Notes under the pieces: generated by a model | Databases searched by the model: none | Seen by the model: the letters and a program-made list of their open reading frames with translations, nothing else | Told to the model about the DNA's origin: nothing | Program-made: the position numbers and the translations under genes | From: Micromonospora noduli | Lineage (GTDB): Bacteria > Actinomycetota > Actinomycetes > Mycobacteriales > Micromonosporaceae | Assembly: GCF_003264365.1 (NCBI RefSeq) | Contig: NZ_PYAK01000029.1 | Location: 1 to 64,000, forward strand | Reading direction: 5' to 3' | DNA: 64,000 bases | Shown: positions 44,284 through 53,569 of the stretch, piece by piece | How positions within the stretch are numbered: position 1 is the stretch's first letter | How the letters are laid out: each line of letters begins with the position of its first letter

Positions 44284-46833
44284 GTGCCACGCGGAGAACT
44301 GCGCATCTATCTGGGGGCCGCCCCCGGCGTCGGCAAGACGTACGCCATGTTGGAGGAGGCCCAGCGGCGGGCCGCGCGCGGCACCGACGTGGTGATCGGT
44401 TTCGTGGAGACCCACGGCCGCCAGCACACCGCAGCGATGCTCGGCGACCTGGAGCAGGTGCCCCGCCGGACCATGAACTACCGGGGCGCGACGTTCACCG
44501 AGATGGACCTGGACGCGGTGCTGGCCCGCCGGCCACAGATCGCGGTGGTCGACGAGTTGGCGCACAGCAACGTGCCCGGTTCCCGGCACGACAAGCGCTG
44601 GCAGGACGTCCAGGAGCTGCTCGACGCGGGGATCGACGTGCTGTCCACCGTCAACGTGCAGCACCTGGAGTCGGTGAACGACGTCGTCGCGCAGATCACC
44701 GGCACCACCCAGCGGGAGACCGTGCCGGACGAGATCGTCCGCGCCGCCGAGCAGGTCGAGCTGGTCGACATGACCCCGGAGGCGCTGCGTCGGCGGATGG
44801 CGCACGGCAACATCTACCGACCCGACAAGATCGACGCCGCGTTGGGCAACTACTTCCGGGTCGGCAACCTCACCGCGCTGCGCGAGCTGGCGCTGCTCTG
44901 GCTGGCCGACAAGGTCGACGAGCAGCTCGACCGCTACCGCAGCCAGCAGGGCATCGCCGCCACCTGGGAGGCCCGGGAACGGGTGGTGGTCGCGCTGACC
45001 GGCGGCCCGGAGGGTGAGACGCTGATCCGTCGGGCGGCCCGGGTCGCGGCCCGCAGCAAGGGCGCCGACCTGCTCGCCGTGCACGTGGCCCGCAGCGACG
45101 GCCTGGCCGGTGCCGACCCGGCCCAGCTGGCCCGGCAACGAGTGCTGGTGGAGAGCCTCGGCGGCACGTACCACCAGGTGCTCGGCACCGACGTGCCGGC
45201 CGCGCTGCTGGACTTCGCCCAGGGCGTGAACGCCACCCAGTTGGTGCTGGGAGCCAGCCGGCGGGGTCGCCTCGCGCAGATCTTCGCCCGGGGCGTCGGG
45301 GTGACCACCACCGCGCTGTCCGGCTCGATCGACGTGCACCTGGTCACCCACAAGCAGGCCGGCAAGGGCCGCCGGGCGGCGGCGGTTCCGGCGGCGCTGT
45401 CCCGACGCCGCCGGCTGCTCGGCTTCGGCCTGGCGGTGCTGGGCATGCCGCTGCTCACAGTGCTGCTGAAGACCCTGCCCGACCTGACGTTGACAAACGA
45501 CATCCTGTTGTTCCTCGCCGGGGTGGTCGGGGTCGCGCTGGTCGGCGGGGTGTGGCCGGCACTGGTGGCCGCGCTCGGCGGCTCGCTGCTGCTCAACTGG
45601 TTCTTCACGCCGCCCTACCGCACGCTGACCATCGCCGAGGCGGACAACCTGCTCGCCCTGGCCGTCTTCGTCGGCGTGGCCCTCGCAGTGAGCTGGATCG
45701 TCGACGTGGCCGCCCGGCGTACCCGGGAAGCCGCGCGGGCCGCCGCCGACGCGCAGACCCTCGCCGCCGTCGCCGGTGGGGTGCTGCGCGGCGAACGTCC
45801 GCTGCCCGCCCTGCTGGATCAGCTCCGGGAAACCTTCGGGCTGCGCGCGGTGAGCGTGCTGGAGTTGGCCGAGGAGGCCAGCGGGCGACCGGAGCGAGCC
45901 CGCGAGGAACACGCCTGGTGCGTGGTGGCCAGCGTCGGCGAGCAGCCGGCCTGCACGCCCGACGGCGGCGAGACGGCGGTGCCGGTCGACGACCGGATCA
46001 CAGTCGTGCTCAGCGGCCGGCGGTTGGAGGCCGCCGACCGGCGGATCGTCGAGGCGTTCGCCGCCCAGGCCGCCGTCGCGCTGCGTCAGGAACGGCTAGC
46101 CGAGGAGGCCGCCACCGCCCGGCCCCTCGCCGCCGCCGACCGGATGCGCACCGCGCTGCTCGCGGCGGTCAGCCACGACCTGCGTACCCCACTGGCGTCC
46201 GCGAAGGCGGCAGTGACCAGCCTGCGCAGCCACGACATCGAGTTCGACGAGTCCGACCGCGAGGAGTTGTTGGAGACCGCCGAGGAGTCGCTGGACCGCC
46301 TCGCCCGGCTGGTCGGCAACCTGCTGGACATGAGCCGGCTCCAGGCGGGAGTGCTGGGCATCTCGGCGACCGCGATCGGCCTGGAGGACGCCGTACCCCT
46401 GGCGTTGGACGAACTGGGCCCGGCGGCCGCGACGGTCGGCACGGACATCCCGGCCGACCTGCCGGCCGCCACCGCCGACCCCGGCCTGCTGGAACGGGTG
46501 CTGGTCAACATCGTCGCCAACGCGCTGCGGTACAGCCCGCCCGGTCAGCCGCCCACGATCACCGCGAGCGCCCACGCCGGCCAGGTCGAGCTGCGGGTGA
46601 TCGACCGGGGTCCGGGCATCCCGGAGGACCAGTGGGAGCACGTCTTCCTGCCGTTCCAACGCCTCGGGGACCGGGACAACCAGACCGGTGTCGGTCTCGG
46701 TCTTGCCCTGTCCCGGGGGTTGGCCGAGGCGATGGGTGGCAGCATCACCCCGGAGACCACCCCCGGCGGTGGGCTCACCATGGTGCTGCGGTTGCCGGCC
46801 GCGCCGACCAGCTCGGAGAGGCCGCAGGAATGA
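44284..46833 (+). CDS. kdpD: Osmosensitive K+ sensor histidine kinase KdpD
   Basis: 849 residues from GTG at 44284 (AGGGAGG at 44268-44274; ATG 44275 is too close to it). Domains: KdpD cytoplasmic domain with Walker A GAAPGVGKT (11-19), a universal-stress-protein domain at about 235-350, four membrane helices (DUF4118) at about 370-475, a GAF-like region, then HisKA with H631 (AAVSHDLRTPL) and HATPase (IVANALRYSP, DRGPGIP, GVGLGLAL). It senses low K+/turgor and phosphorylates KdpE. USP domains of some KdpD proteins bind c-di-AMP; whether this one does is open. Confidence 0.95.
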   Translation: MPRGELRIYLGAAPGVGKTYAMLEEAQRRAARGTDVVIGFVETHGRQHTAAMLGDLEQVPRRTMNYRGATFTEMDLDAVLARRPQIAVVDELAHSNVPGSRHDKRWQDVQELLDAGIDVLSTVNVQHLESVNDVVAQITGTTQRETVPDEIVRAAEQVELVDMTPEALRRRMAHGNIYRPDKIDAALGNYFRVGNLTALRELALLWLADKVDEQLDRYRSQQGIAATWEARERVVVALTGGPEGETLIRRAARVAARSKGADLLAVHVARSDGLAGADPAQLARQRVLVESLGGTYHQVLGTDVPAALLDFAQGVNATQLVLGASRRGRLAQIFARGVGVTTTALSGSIDVHLVTHKQAGKGRRAAAVPAALSRRRRLLGFGLAVLGMPLLTVLLKTLPDLTLTNDILLFLAGVVGVALVGGVWPALVAALGGSLLLNWFFTPPYRTLTIAEADNLLALAVFVGVALAVSWIVDVAARRTREAARAAADAQTLAAVAGGVLRGERPLPALLDQLRETFGLRAVSVLELAEEASGRPERAREEHAWCVVASVGEQPACTPDGGETAVPVDDRITVVLSGRRLEAADRRIVEAFAAQAAVALRQERLAEEAATARPLAAADRMRTALLAAVSHDLRTPLASAKAAVTSLRSHDIEFDESDREELLETAEESLDRLARLVGNLLDMSRLQAGVLGISATAIGLEDAVPLALDELGPAAATVGTDIPADLPAATADPGLLERVLVNIVANALRYSPPGQPPTITASAHAGQVELRVIDRGPGIPEDQWEHVFLPFQRLGDRDNQTGVGLGLALSRGLAEAMGGSITPETTPGGGLTMVLRLPAAPTSSERPQE

Positions 46834-47510
46834 CGCGCATCCTGGTCGTCGACGACGAACCGCAGATCCTGCGTGCCCTGCGGATCAACCTGCGGGCCCG
46901 CCGGTACGACGTGGACGTCGCCGGCACCGGGGCCGCCGCGTTGAAGGCCGCCGCCAGCCACCCGCCCGACCTGGTGGTGCTGGACCTCGGCCTGCCCGAC
47001 ATCGACGGCGTGGAGGTGATCCGGGGTCTGCGCGGGTGGACCACAGTGCCGATCATCGTGCTCTCCGGCCGGGCCGGCAGCGAGGACAAGGTCGCGGCGC
47101 TGGACGCGGGCGCTGACGACTACGTCACCAAGCCGTTCGGGGTGGAGGAGTTGCTGGCCCGCATCCGCGCGGTGACCCGCCGCCTCGGCGCGCCCAGCGA
47201 CGCGGTGCCGGCCCTGCGGATCGGCCAGCACACAGTCGACCTGGCCGACCACAGCGTGCTGCGGGACGACGGCACCGAGGTAAAGCTGACCCCCACCCAG
47301 TGGAGCGTGCTGGAGAAGCTGCTGCGTCACCCCGGCAAGCTGGTCAGCCAACGTCAGCTCCTCCAGGACGTGTGGGGGCCGGAATACCAGAACGAGACGA
47401 ACTACCTGCGGCAGTACCTGGCCCAGCTGCGGCGCAAGCTTGAAGACGACCCGGCCCGCCCCCGCCACCTCATCACCGAGCCGGGAATGGGTTACCGCTA
47501 CCGGCCGTGA
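46830..47510 (+). CDS. kdpE: Response regulator KdpE
   Basis: 226 residues, OmpR/PhoB type. The receiver domain has the acidic pair DDE (8-10), phospho-acceptor D52 (VVLDLGLPD) and K101 (YVTKPFG). The winged-helix domain ends in LITEPGMGYRY. It activates kdp transcription. The ATG overlaps the kdpD stop (ATGA). Confidence 0.95.
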   Translation: MTRILVVDDEPQILRALRINLRARRYDVDVAGTGAAALKAAASHPPDLVVLDLGLPDIDGVEVIRGLRGWTTVPIIVLSGRAGSEDKVAALDAGADDYVTKPFGVEELLARIRAVTRRLGAPSDAVPALRIGQHTVDLADHSVLRDDGTEVKLTPTQWSVLEKLLRHPGKLVSQRQLLQDVWGPEYQNETNYLRQYLAQLRRKLEDDPARPRHLITEPGMGYRYRP

Positions 47511-47612
47511 ACCGTTGACACCCGCCGGCAGAGATTGAAGAATTTCTTTCGCAGCGGCAGCGGCGTGCTTCTGTAACCGTCCCCTTCACCGGTTACCCCT
47601 CGGGAGCTCGCC
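47511..47612 (+). promoter_or_regulatory. Upstream region of exported oxidoreductase
   Basis: Holds an AT-rich dyad AAGAA-T-TTCTT at 47538-47548, conspicuous in this GC-rich DNA and a candidate repressor site. No promoter can be fixed. Confidence 0.35.
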
Positions 47613-49628
47613 GTGTCAGTGCCCCTGCCCCTGTCCCGTCGTCGGCTGCTGGTCGCCGGCGGTGCCGGCCTCGTCCTGGCCGGTCTCACCGACCCGTTCC
47701 GGGCCGCCCCCGCCCGAGCCGCCGTCACCACCGCCGACCTGGTCGTCTACGGCGCCACCTCCGGCGGGCTGGCCGCCGCGATCACCATGCGCCGACTCGG
47801 CCGCACCGCCGTGGTGGTGGAGCCCACCGGCCACGTCGGCGGGTTGAGCACCGCCGGGCTGGGCGCCACCGACACCGGCGTCCAGGCGTCCATCGGCGGG
47901 CTGGCCGCCGAGTTCTACCGCCGGGTGTACGTGAAGTACCACGGCGGAACCCTCACGCCGACCTCGCCGCTGCGGATGACCTTCGAACCGCGCGTCGCCA
48001 CCGCCGTCTTCGCCGAGATGCTGGCCGAGGCGGGCGTCCCGGTGGTCGTCGACGCCCGGCTGTCCGGCCTCGGCCGAACCGGGAACCGGATCACCGAGCT
48101 GCGCACCGAGGACGGGTCGATCTACCGGGGCGGGGTGTTCGTCGACGCCACCTACGAGGGCGATCTGCTGGCCATGGCCGGGGTGGGGTTCACCGTCGGG
48201 CGGGAGTCCAACGACACCTACGGTGAGACGATCAACGGGGTGCAGTCACGCAACACCCACCAGTTCGCCTACCCCGTCGACCCGTACGTGACTGCCGGCT
48301 CGCCCGCCAGCGGGCTGCTGCCGGGCATCTCCGCCACCCCGCTCCCCCCGCAGGGCAGCGGCGACGACAAGATCCAGGCGTACTGCTTCCGGATGTGCCT
48401 GACCCAGGCGGCCAACCGGATCCCGTTCGGCAAGCCGTCCGGTTACGACCCGATCCGGTACGAGTTGCTGCTGCGGCACATCCAGGCCGGCTACACCGGG
48501 CCGTACTTCACCACCCACTCCGTCGGCGGCGGGAAGACCGACTCCAACAACAACGGCGCCGTGTCGACGGACAACATCGGCTTCAACTACGCGTACCCGA
48601 CGGCGAGCTGGGCGACGCGGGAGAGCATCATCGCCGAGCACCGCACCTACCAGCAGGGGCTGATGTGGTTCCTGGCCAACGACCCCCGGCTGCCGGCGTC
48701 GGTCCGCGACTCGACGGCCCGGTGGGGGCTACCGGTGGACGAGTTCACCGGCACGGGCGGCTGGCCGCCGATGCTCTACATCCGCGAGGCACGCCGGATG
48801 ATCTCCGCGTACGTGATGACCGAGGCCGACTGCCGGGGCCGGGTACGCGCCACCGACTCGGTGGGCCTGGCCAGCTACACGATGGACTCGCACAACTGTC
48901 AGCGGGTGGTCGTCGACGGCAGGGTGCGCAACGAGGGGGACGTGCAGATCGGCGTGCCGGCGCCGTACCCGGTGAGCTACCGCGCGATAGTGCCGCACCA
49001 GGCGCAGTGCGCGAACCTGCTGGTGCCGGTCTGCCTCTCGTCGAGCCACATCGCGTACGGCTCGATCCGGATGGAACCCGTGTTCATGATCCTCGGGCAG
49101 GCGGCGGCCACTGCGGCGTCCCTGGCGCTCGCCGGGAACCTCGCCGTGCAGGCCGTCTCCGTGCCCGCCCTCCAGACCCGGCTGCGCCAGGACGGCGCGG
49201 TGCTGGAGTGGGGCTCCACCAGCGAGGTGATCCTGGACAACGCCGCGTCCAGCGGGATCACCCGGGCCGGGACGTGGCTGCGCAGCACCAGCATCGGCGG
49301 CTACTACGGCCCGGACTACGAGCACGACGGCAACACCGCCAAGGGCGTCAACCGGCTGCGGTTCCGCCCTTCACTGCCCGCCTCCGGGTCGTGGACAGTG
49401 CAGTTGCGCTGGACCGCGGACCCGAACCGCGCGACGAACGTGCCGGTGGACATCGCGTACTCCGGGGGGTTGGTCACCCGGACTGTCAACCAGCGACAGT
49501 CCGGCGGCCAGTGGGTGCCGTTGGGCACCTATCAGTTCACTGCGGGCAGCGACGGAAGCGTGCTGATCCGCACCGAGGACACCGACGGCCACGTGGTCGC
49601 GGACGCGGTCCGCTTCGTCCGCGTCTGA
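47613..49628 (+). CDS. Exported FAD-dependent oxidoreductase with golvesin-like C-terminal domain
   Basis: 671 residues. A Tat signal (SRRRLLVAGG at 8-17, cleavage near 36) predicts folded export. The FAD_oxidored domain starts with LVVYGATSGGLAAAITMRRLG and continues with VGGLSTAGLGATDTG and ATYEGDLLAMAGV. From about residue 535 a beta-sandwich golvesin-like domain follows (SGITRAGTWLRSTSIGGYYG, and TEDTDGHVVADAVRFV at the end). Such fusions are thought to act on extracellular polysaccharides or sugars; the substrate is unknown. It stands alone after the kdp operon. Confidence 0.85.
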   Translation: MSVPLPLSRRRLLVAGGAGLVLAGLTDPFRAAPARAAVTTADLVVYGATSGGLAAAITMRRLGRTAVVVEPTGHVGGLSTAGLGATDTGVQASIGGLAAEFYRRVYVKYHGGTLTPTSPLRMTFEPRVATAVFAEMLAEAGVPVVVDARLSGLGRTGNRITELRTEDGSIYRGGVFVDATYEGDLLAMAGVGFTVGRESNDTYGETINGVQSRNTHQFAYPVDPYVTAGSPASGLLPGISATPLPPQGSGDDKIQAYCFRMCLTQAANRIPFGKPSGYDPIRYELLLRHIQAGYTGPYFTTHSVGGGKTDSNNNGAVSTDNIGFNYAYPTASWATRESIIAEHRTYQQGLMWFLANDPRLPASVRDSTARWGLPVDEFTGTGGWPPMLYIREARRMISAYVMTEADCRGRVRATDSVGLASYTMDSHNCQRVVVDGRVRNEGDVQIGVPAPYPVSYRAIVPHQAQCANLLVPVCLSSSHIAYGSIRMEPVFMILGQAAATAASLALAGNLAVQAVSVPALQTRLRQDGAVLEWGSTSEVILDNAASSGITRAGTWLRSTSIGGYYGPDYEHDGNTAKGVNRLRFRPSLPASGSWTVQLRWTADPNRATNVPVDIAYSGGLVTRTVNQRQSGGQWVPLGTYQFTAGSDGSVLIRTEDTDGHVVADAVRFVRV

Positions 49629-49663
49629 TCAGCGTCGGATCTGGGCCCGATCGACTTCTGGAC

Positions 49664-49679
49664 GCCGCGTTCACGCGGC
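49664..49679 (+). terminator. Small hairpin after oxidoreductase
   Basis: GCCGCG-TTCA-CGCGGC, 36 bases past the stop. Short; weak candidate terminator. Confidence 0.35.
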
Positions 49680-49749
49680 TGCCCGCCGGGGGTGCCGATA
49701 CGGCGAGTAACGTTCCGAACGGACCAAGATCGGCGTACGAGGAGGCACG

Positions 49750-50505
49750 GTGCTGACGACGACGGTGGACATCCCGACCAGTGACGGAGTGGCGGACGCG
49801 AGTCTGACCCGACCGGATGGCGAGGGTCCGTTCCCGGCGGTGCTGCTCTTCATGGACGCCTTCGGGCCGCGCCCCCGCCTGGTCGAGATGGCCGAGCGGA
49901 TCGCCGAACGGGGCTACCTGGTGCTGACGCCCCACCTGTTCTACCGGGCCGGCCGGGCACCGCTCTTCGACCTGTCCCGCCTCGGCGAGGCCGACCAGCG
50001 CGCCGCCCTCTTCGAGAAGATCATGCCGCTGGTCGGCGTGTTGACTCCCGACGTGATCAACCGGGACACCGCCGCGTTCCTCGACTTCCTGGCCACCCGC
50101 GACGACGTGCGGCCGGGGCCGGTTGCGATCACCGGTTACTGCATGGGCGGCACGAACGCGCTGCGGGCCATCGAGGCGCACCCGGACCGCATCGCCGCGG
50201 TGGCGAGCTTCCACGGCGGGCGGATCGTCACCGAGGCGCCGGACAGCCCACACCGGGGCGTCGCCTCGATCACCGGCGAGGTGTACTTCGGGCACGCCGA
50301 CGCCGACCAGTCGATGACGCCCGAGCAGATCGCCACGCTGGAGAAGGCGCTCGACGCAGCGGGCGTGCGCTACCGCTCCGAGGTGTACACCGGGGCGCAC
50401 CACGGCTACACCATGGCGGACACCCCGGCGTACGACGAGGAGGCCACCGAGCGTCACTGGGCCGCCCTGTTCGACCTCCTGGACCGCACCCTGCCCGTCA
50501 GCTGA
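49750..50505 (+). CDS. Dienelactone hydrolase family protein
   Basis: 251 residues from GTG at 49750 (GAGGAGG upstream). Alpha/beta hydrolase with Cys131 as nucleophile (TGYCMGGTN), Asp in FGHADADQS and His in TGAHHGYTM: the Cys-Asp-His triad of dienelactone hydrolases. In the family it opens cyclic enol-lactones, but many chromosomal members have other ester substrates. It converges with the sugar-acid operon, its stop 16 bases away. Confidence 0.9.
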   Translation: MLTTTVDIPTSDGVADASLTRPDGEGPFPAVLLFMDAFGPRPRLVEMAERIAERGYLVLTPHLFYRAGRAPLFDLSRLGEADQRAALFEKIMPLVGVLTPDVINRDTAAFLDFLATRDDVRPGPVAITGYCMGGTNALRAIEAHPDRIAAVASFHGGRIVTEAPDSPHRGVASITGEVYFGHADADQSMTPEQIATLEKALDAAGVRYRSEVYTGAHHGYTMADTPAYDEEATERHWAALFDLLDRTLPVS

Positions 50506-50521
50506 CGGGCGCGTCGGCCGC

Positions 50522-51625
50522 TCAGCGGCGCAGCAGCACCGGGCCGGCGTCGATGCGGGTGCGGAACAGCGCGTACGGCTTGCGCCGCAGGTCCTTTCCC
50601 CGCTGGTACTGCGGCTGCCGGTGCAGTTGGTTGGCGGTGACGTAGAGGTACCCGTCGGTGGCCACCGACATGGTGTCCGGCCAGAGCAGTCGTGGGTCGT
50701 GCACCAGCGTCTCGTACTCGCCGTCGGGCAGTCGACGCAGCACCGCGTTGTGCTCGTACGAGGTGAGGTAGAGCCGTCCGGCGTCGTCGCTCTCCAACCC
50801 GTCCGAGGCGGTGCCCCGGTCGCCCTCGTCGACCACTGTGGCGGCGACCGCCTCCTGGGTGACGCCCGGGTCGGCCAGCGCCTCGGTGGACACGCTGTGC
50901 AGGCGCCGGGAGGCCAGCGGGCAGTAGTAGAGCCGATCGCCGTCGGCGGAGATGGCGATGCCGTCGGAGCCCATGCTCACCGGCTTCGGCGGGCCGTCGG
51001 CCGGCCGTTCGAGGAACGGTCGGCCCTCGACCACCGGCCGGAACGACGTCAGCGGCTCCGCCTTGGTGGACGGGTGGTCGTGCAGCCGCCGCCAGGAGGC
51101 CCCGCTGGCCAGGTCCACCACGATGATCCCGTTCGGCCCGGAGTCGGCGGAGTCGGTGATGTACGCGACCCCCGCCTCGCCCCGCCGCAGGTCGAAGCGG
51201 ACGTCGTTGAGGTACGTCGTCGGCAGCGCCACGTCCACCGGGAAGGTGATCACCTGGGCGACCGTGTCGGTGTCCAGGTCGATCCGGACCAGCTTGGGGC
51301 CGCCCGGCTTGGTGGGCTGGAACATCGGGCTGCCGGTGTCCAGCACCCAGAGTCGGTCGGCGGGGTCCACCACGATGCTCTGCACCGAGACGAACGCGCC
51401 CGCGTCGTCGTCGCCGGACGGGTCGTTCCAGGCCTGGTCGGGGTAGGGCATCTCCCGGCCGTCGCGCAGCTCGACGACGGTGGCCGGCACCTCGTCGCCC
51501 CACTTCGGGAAGTTGACAAAGATCCGGCCCCGGTGCGAGACGCTCACACCGGTCGGCATCGGGCCGGTGAAGGTGTGCACCAGCTCCAGCTCGCCCATCG
51601 GCTCGTCGCCGACCGGCCCGTTCAT
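50522..51625 (-). CDS. Major royal jelly / yellow family beta-propeller (L-dopachrome tautomerase-related)
   Basis: 367 residues from GTG/ATG region at 51625 (MNGPVGDE). Six-bladed beta-propeller with the MRJP/yellow pattern: QSIVVDPADRLWVLDTG, TYLNDVRFDL, YITDSADSGPNGIIVVD, SDGIAISADGDRLYY and LWPDTMSVATDGYLYV. There is no signal peptide. It is the last gene of the galactonate operon, 100 bases after the SMP-30 gene. Propellers of this kind can act as lactonases, so a second sugar-lactone hydrolase is a reasonable idea, not shown. Confidence 0.8.
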   Translation of the reverse strand: MNGPVGDEPMGELELVHTFTGPMPTGVSVSHRGRIFVNFPKWGDEVPATVVELRDGREMPYPDQAWNDPSGDDDAGAFVSVQSIVVDPADRLWVLDTGSPMFQPTKPGGPKLVRIDLDTDTVAQVITFPVDVALPTTYLNDVRFDLRRGEAGVAYITDSADSGPNGIIVVDLASGASWRRLHDHPSTKAEPLTSFRPVVEGRPFLERPADGPPKPVSMGSDGIAISADGDRLYYCPLASRRLHSVSTEALADPGVTQEAVAATVVDEGDRGTASDGLESDDAGRLYLTSYEHNAVLRRLPDGEYETLVHDPRLLWPDTMSVATDGYLYVTANQLHRQPQYQRGKDLRRKPYALFRTRIDAGPVLLRR

Positions 51626-51725
51626 GACGTCCGCCCCACGGTGCTCATCGGCTCGCTCCCTACCGGTCGGCTGTTACGGCGCTTTGGTGCGGTTGTTCCC
51701 GCCCTGGCGTCCGATATGCCTCCGA

Positions 51726-52607
51726 TCAGCTCGCTGGTGCGCCGGCCCGCGCGGCGGGCAGGCCGGGCACCGGGACGTCCACCGCGAGCAGCGCGCCGTC
51801 CTGCGGGCCCGCCGAGTCAAGCCCCACCCGGGCGGTGCCGATGAAGAGTCGCCGCAGGTCGGGGCCGCCCAGGCAGATGCCGGCCGGCTGCTTGGCCGGC
51901 AGCCGGATCTCCCGGTCGAGGGTGCCGTCGGGCCGGTAGCGGCGTACCGCCGAACCGCCCCACAACGCGATCCAGAGGTGGTCGGCCGCGTCCAGCGTCA
52001 TGCCGTCCGGGCCGCCGTCGGCGGGGGACAACCGCAGGAACGGCTCCCGCCCGCGCAGGTCACCGGTGGCGGGGTCGACGGTGAACCGGTCGATCTCGCC
52101 GCGCGGGGTGTCGGCCAGGTACATGGTGGTGCCGGTCGCGTCGAACGCCGGCCCGTTCGGGATGGTCAGCCCGGTCACCGCGGGGACCGGCTCGGCGCCC
52201 GGGGTGAGGCGGAACAGCGTGCCTCCGCCGGGCACCATCGCGTACGTCATGCTGCCGGCCCAGAAGCGGCCGTGCGGGTCGGCGACCGCGTCGTTCATCC
52301 GGGTCGGCTCGGGGGCCTCGGCGACCAGCTCGGCGACCGGGCGGGGGTCGCCGGTGGCGGGCAGCACCGTGACGCCGGTCCCGGCGGCGGCCAGCCAGTC
52401 GCCGGGTCGGTCGGCCACCGGGGCGACAGCGCCGAGCGGCACGTCCAGGCGGCGTAGCTCCCGCAGCGGGGTGGGGGCGTCGCCGTCGGTTTCCAACAGT
52501 CGCCCGGCCAGCAGGTCGACGAGGACCAGCCGGTCGTCGACCCAGCGCAGGCCCTCACCCAACTCCAGCCGGTCGGTGCTCCAGACGGTCGGCTCGGTCA
52601 GCTCCAT
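51726..52607 (-). CDS. SMP-30/gluconolactonase family lactonase
   Basis: 293 residues from ATG at 52607 (GGAGGAG upstream). The beta-propeller carries the metal ligands of SMP-30 lactonases: Glu in LGEGLRW, Asn in RMNDAVADPHGRFWAGSM, and Asp in GGPDGMTLD. In this operon it most likely opens D-galactono-1,4/1,5-lactone to galactonate, following the dehydrogenase. Twenty bases separate it from the kinase gene. Confidence 0.9.
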   Translation of the reverse strand: MELTEPTVWSTDRLELGEGLRWVDDRLVLVDLLAGRLLETDGDAPTPLRELRRLDVPLGAVAPVADRPGDWLAAAGTGVTVLPATGDPRPVAELVAEAPEPTRMNDAVADPHGRFWAGSMTYAMVPGGGTLFRLTPGAEPVPAVTGLTIPNGPAFDATGTTMYLADTPRGEIDRFTVDPATGDLRGREPFLRLSPADGGPDGMTLDAADHLWIALWGGSAVRRYRPDGTLDREIRLPAKQPAGICLGGPDLRRLFIGTARVGLDSAGPQDGALLAVDVPVPGLPAARAGAPAS

Positions 52608-52627
52608 GGTGCTCCTCCAAAAGATCG

Positions 52628-53569
52628 TCAGCGGACCGTACCGCCGGGGCCGTGGTCGAGCAGCGCCAGCTCGGCCCGGTCGGGCAGGCCCTCCCAGTCG
52701 CCCCGGCTGGCGACCGCGAACGCGCCGGTGGTGACGGCCCGGTCCAGTCGGGCCGACGCGTCGACGCCGTCGAGCCAGCCGGAGAGCAGCCCGGCGACGA
52801 AGGCGTCGCCCGCGCCGACGGTGTCCACCACCGGCACCGTCCGGGCTGGACGGTGGATGGTGCCGGTCGCGCTGTGGCTGGTTGCTCCGTCGGCGCCGTG
52901 CTTGACCACGACCTCGGTGACGCCGGCCGAGAGTAGCGCCGGGGCCGGGTCGGTCGCGTCGGTGAGCACCGCCAACTCGTCGTCGGAGGCGATCACCAGG
53001 TCGATCGAGGGCAGCAGCGGGCGCAACGCGGCGGCGGCCTCGGTGAGGGACCAGAGCCGGTTGCGGTGGTTGACGTCCAGGCAGATCGTGCTGCCGGCGA
53101 CGCGGGCGCGCCGTACGGCTTCCACCACCGCCTGGTACGGCTCGACGCCGAGCGCGCAGGTGATGCCGGTGACGTGCAGCAGCCGGGGTGGCGGCCCGGG
53201 CGCGTCGAAGGCCCGGGTCACGTCGGCCGGGCCCAGCCGGGAGCCGGCCGAGAAGGAGCGGTGGTAGGTGACCCGGTTGATGTCCGCGACACGATTCTCG
53301 AAGAGGATCAGGCCGGTGGGGGCGGCCGTGTCGACCCGGGACCAGGTCAGGTCGACACCCTCGGCGCGCAGCGTGCGGCGGACCAGCTCGCCGGGCTCGT
53401 CGGCGCCGGTGACGCCGACCCAGGCCGCCCGGTGGCCGAGCCGGGCCACGCCGATCGCCACGTTCGACTCGGACCCGGCGACGGAGATGCCGGCGGTACC
53501 GCCCAGTCGCAGTGGGCCGGTGGTGCGGAACGCCGCCATCGTCTCGCCGAGCGTGAGCAGGTCGGTCAT
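52628..53569 (-). CDS. PfkB family 2-keto-3-deoxy sugar-acid kinase
   Basis: 313 residues. A ribokinase fold with the N-terminal signature SVAGSESNVAIGVARLG and the C-terminal D-T-V-G-A-G-D255-A-F anion hole/catalytic Asp. Residues ENRVADINRV and the sequence order resemble KdgK. It should phosphorylate 2-keto-3-deoxygalactonate (perhaps also KDG) at C6. E. coli uses the unrelated DgoK for this step, so this is a non-orthologous replacement. It overlaps the aldolase stop by 4 bases. Confidence 0.9.
   Translation of the reverse strand: MTDLLTLGETMAAFRTTGPLRLGGTAGISVAGSESNVAIGVARLGHRAAWVGVTGADEPGELVRRTLRAEGVDLTWSRVDTAAPTGLILFENRVADINRVTYHRSFSAGSRLGPADVTRAFDAPGPPPRLLHVTGITCALGVEPYQAVVEAVRRARVAGSTICLDVNHRNRLWSLTEAAAALRPLLPSIDLVIASDDELAVLTDATDPAPALLSAGVTEVVVKHGADGATSHSATGTIHRPARTVPVVDTVGAGDAFVAGLLSGWLDGVDASARLDRAVTTGAFAVASRGDWEGLPDRAELALLDHGPGGTVR

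Noticed and set aside
43441..45912. 823-codon open frame opposite kdpC and kdpD
   Set aside because: Codon-position shadow of well-supported kdp genes; no ribosome site or family resemblance.
48300..48420. Possible frameshift in the FAD oxidoreductase because several frames stay open
   Set aside because: The main frame runs without interruption from the Tat signal to the golvesin domain; the other frames are GC-driven.
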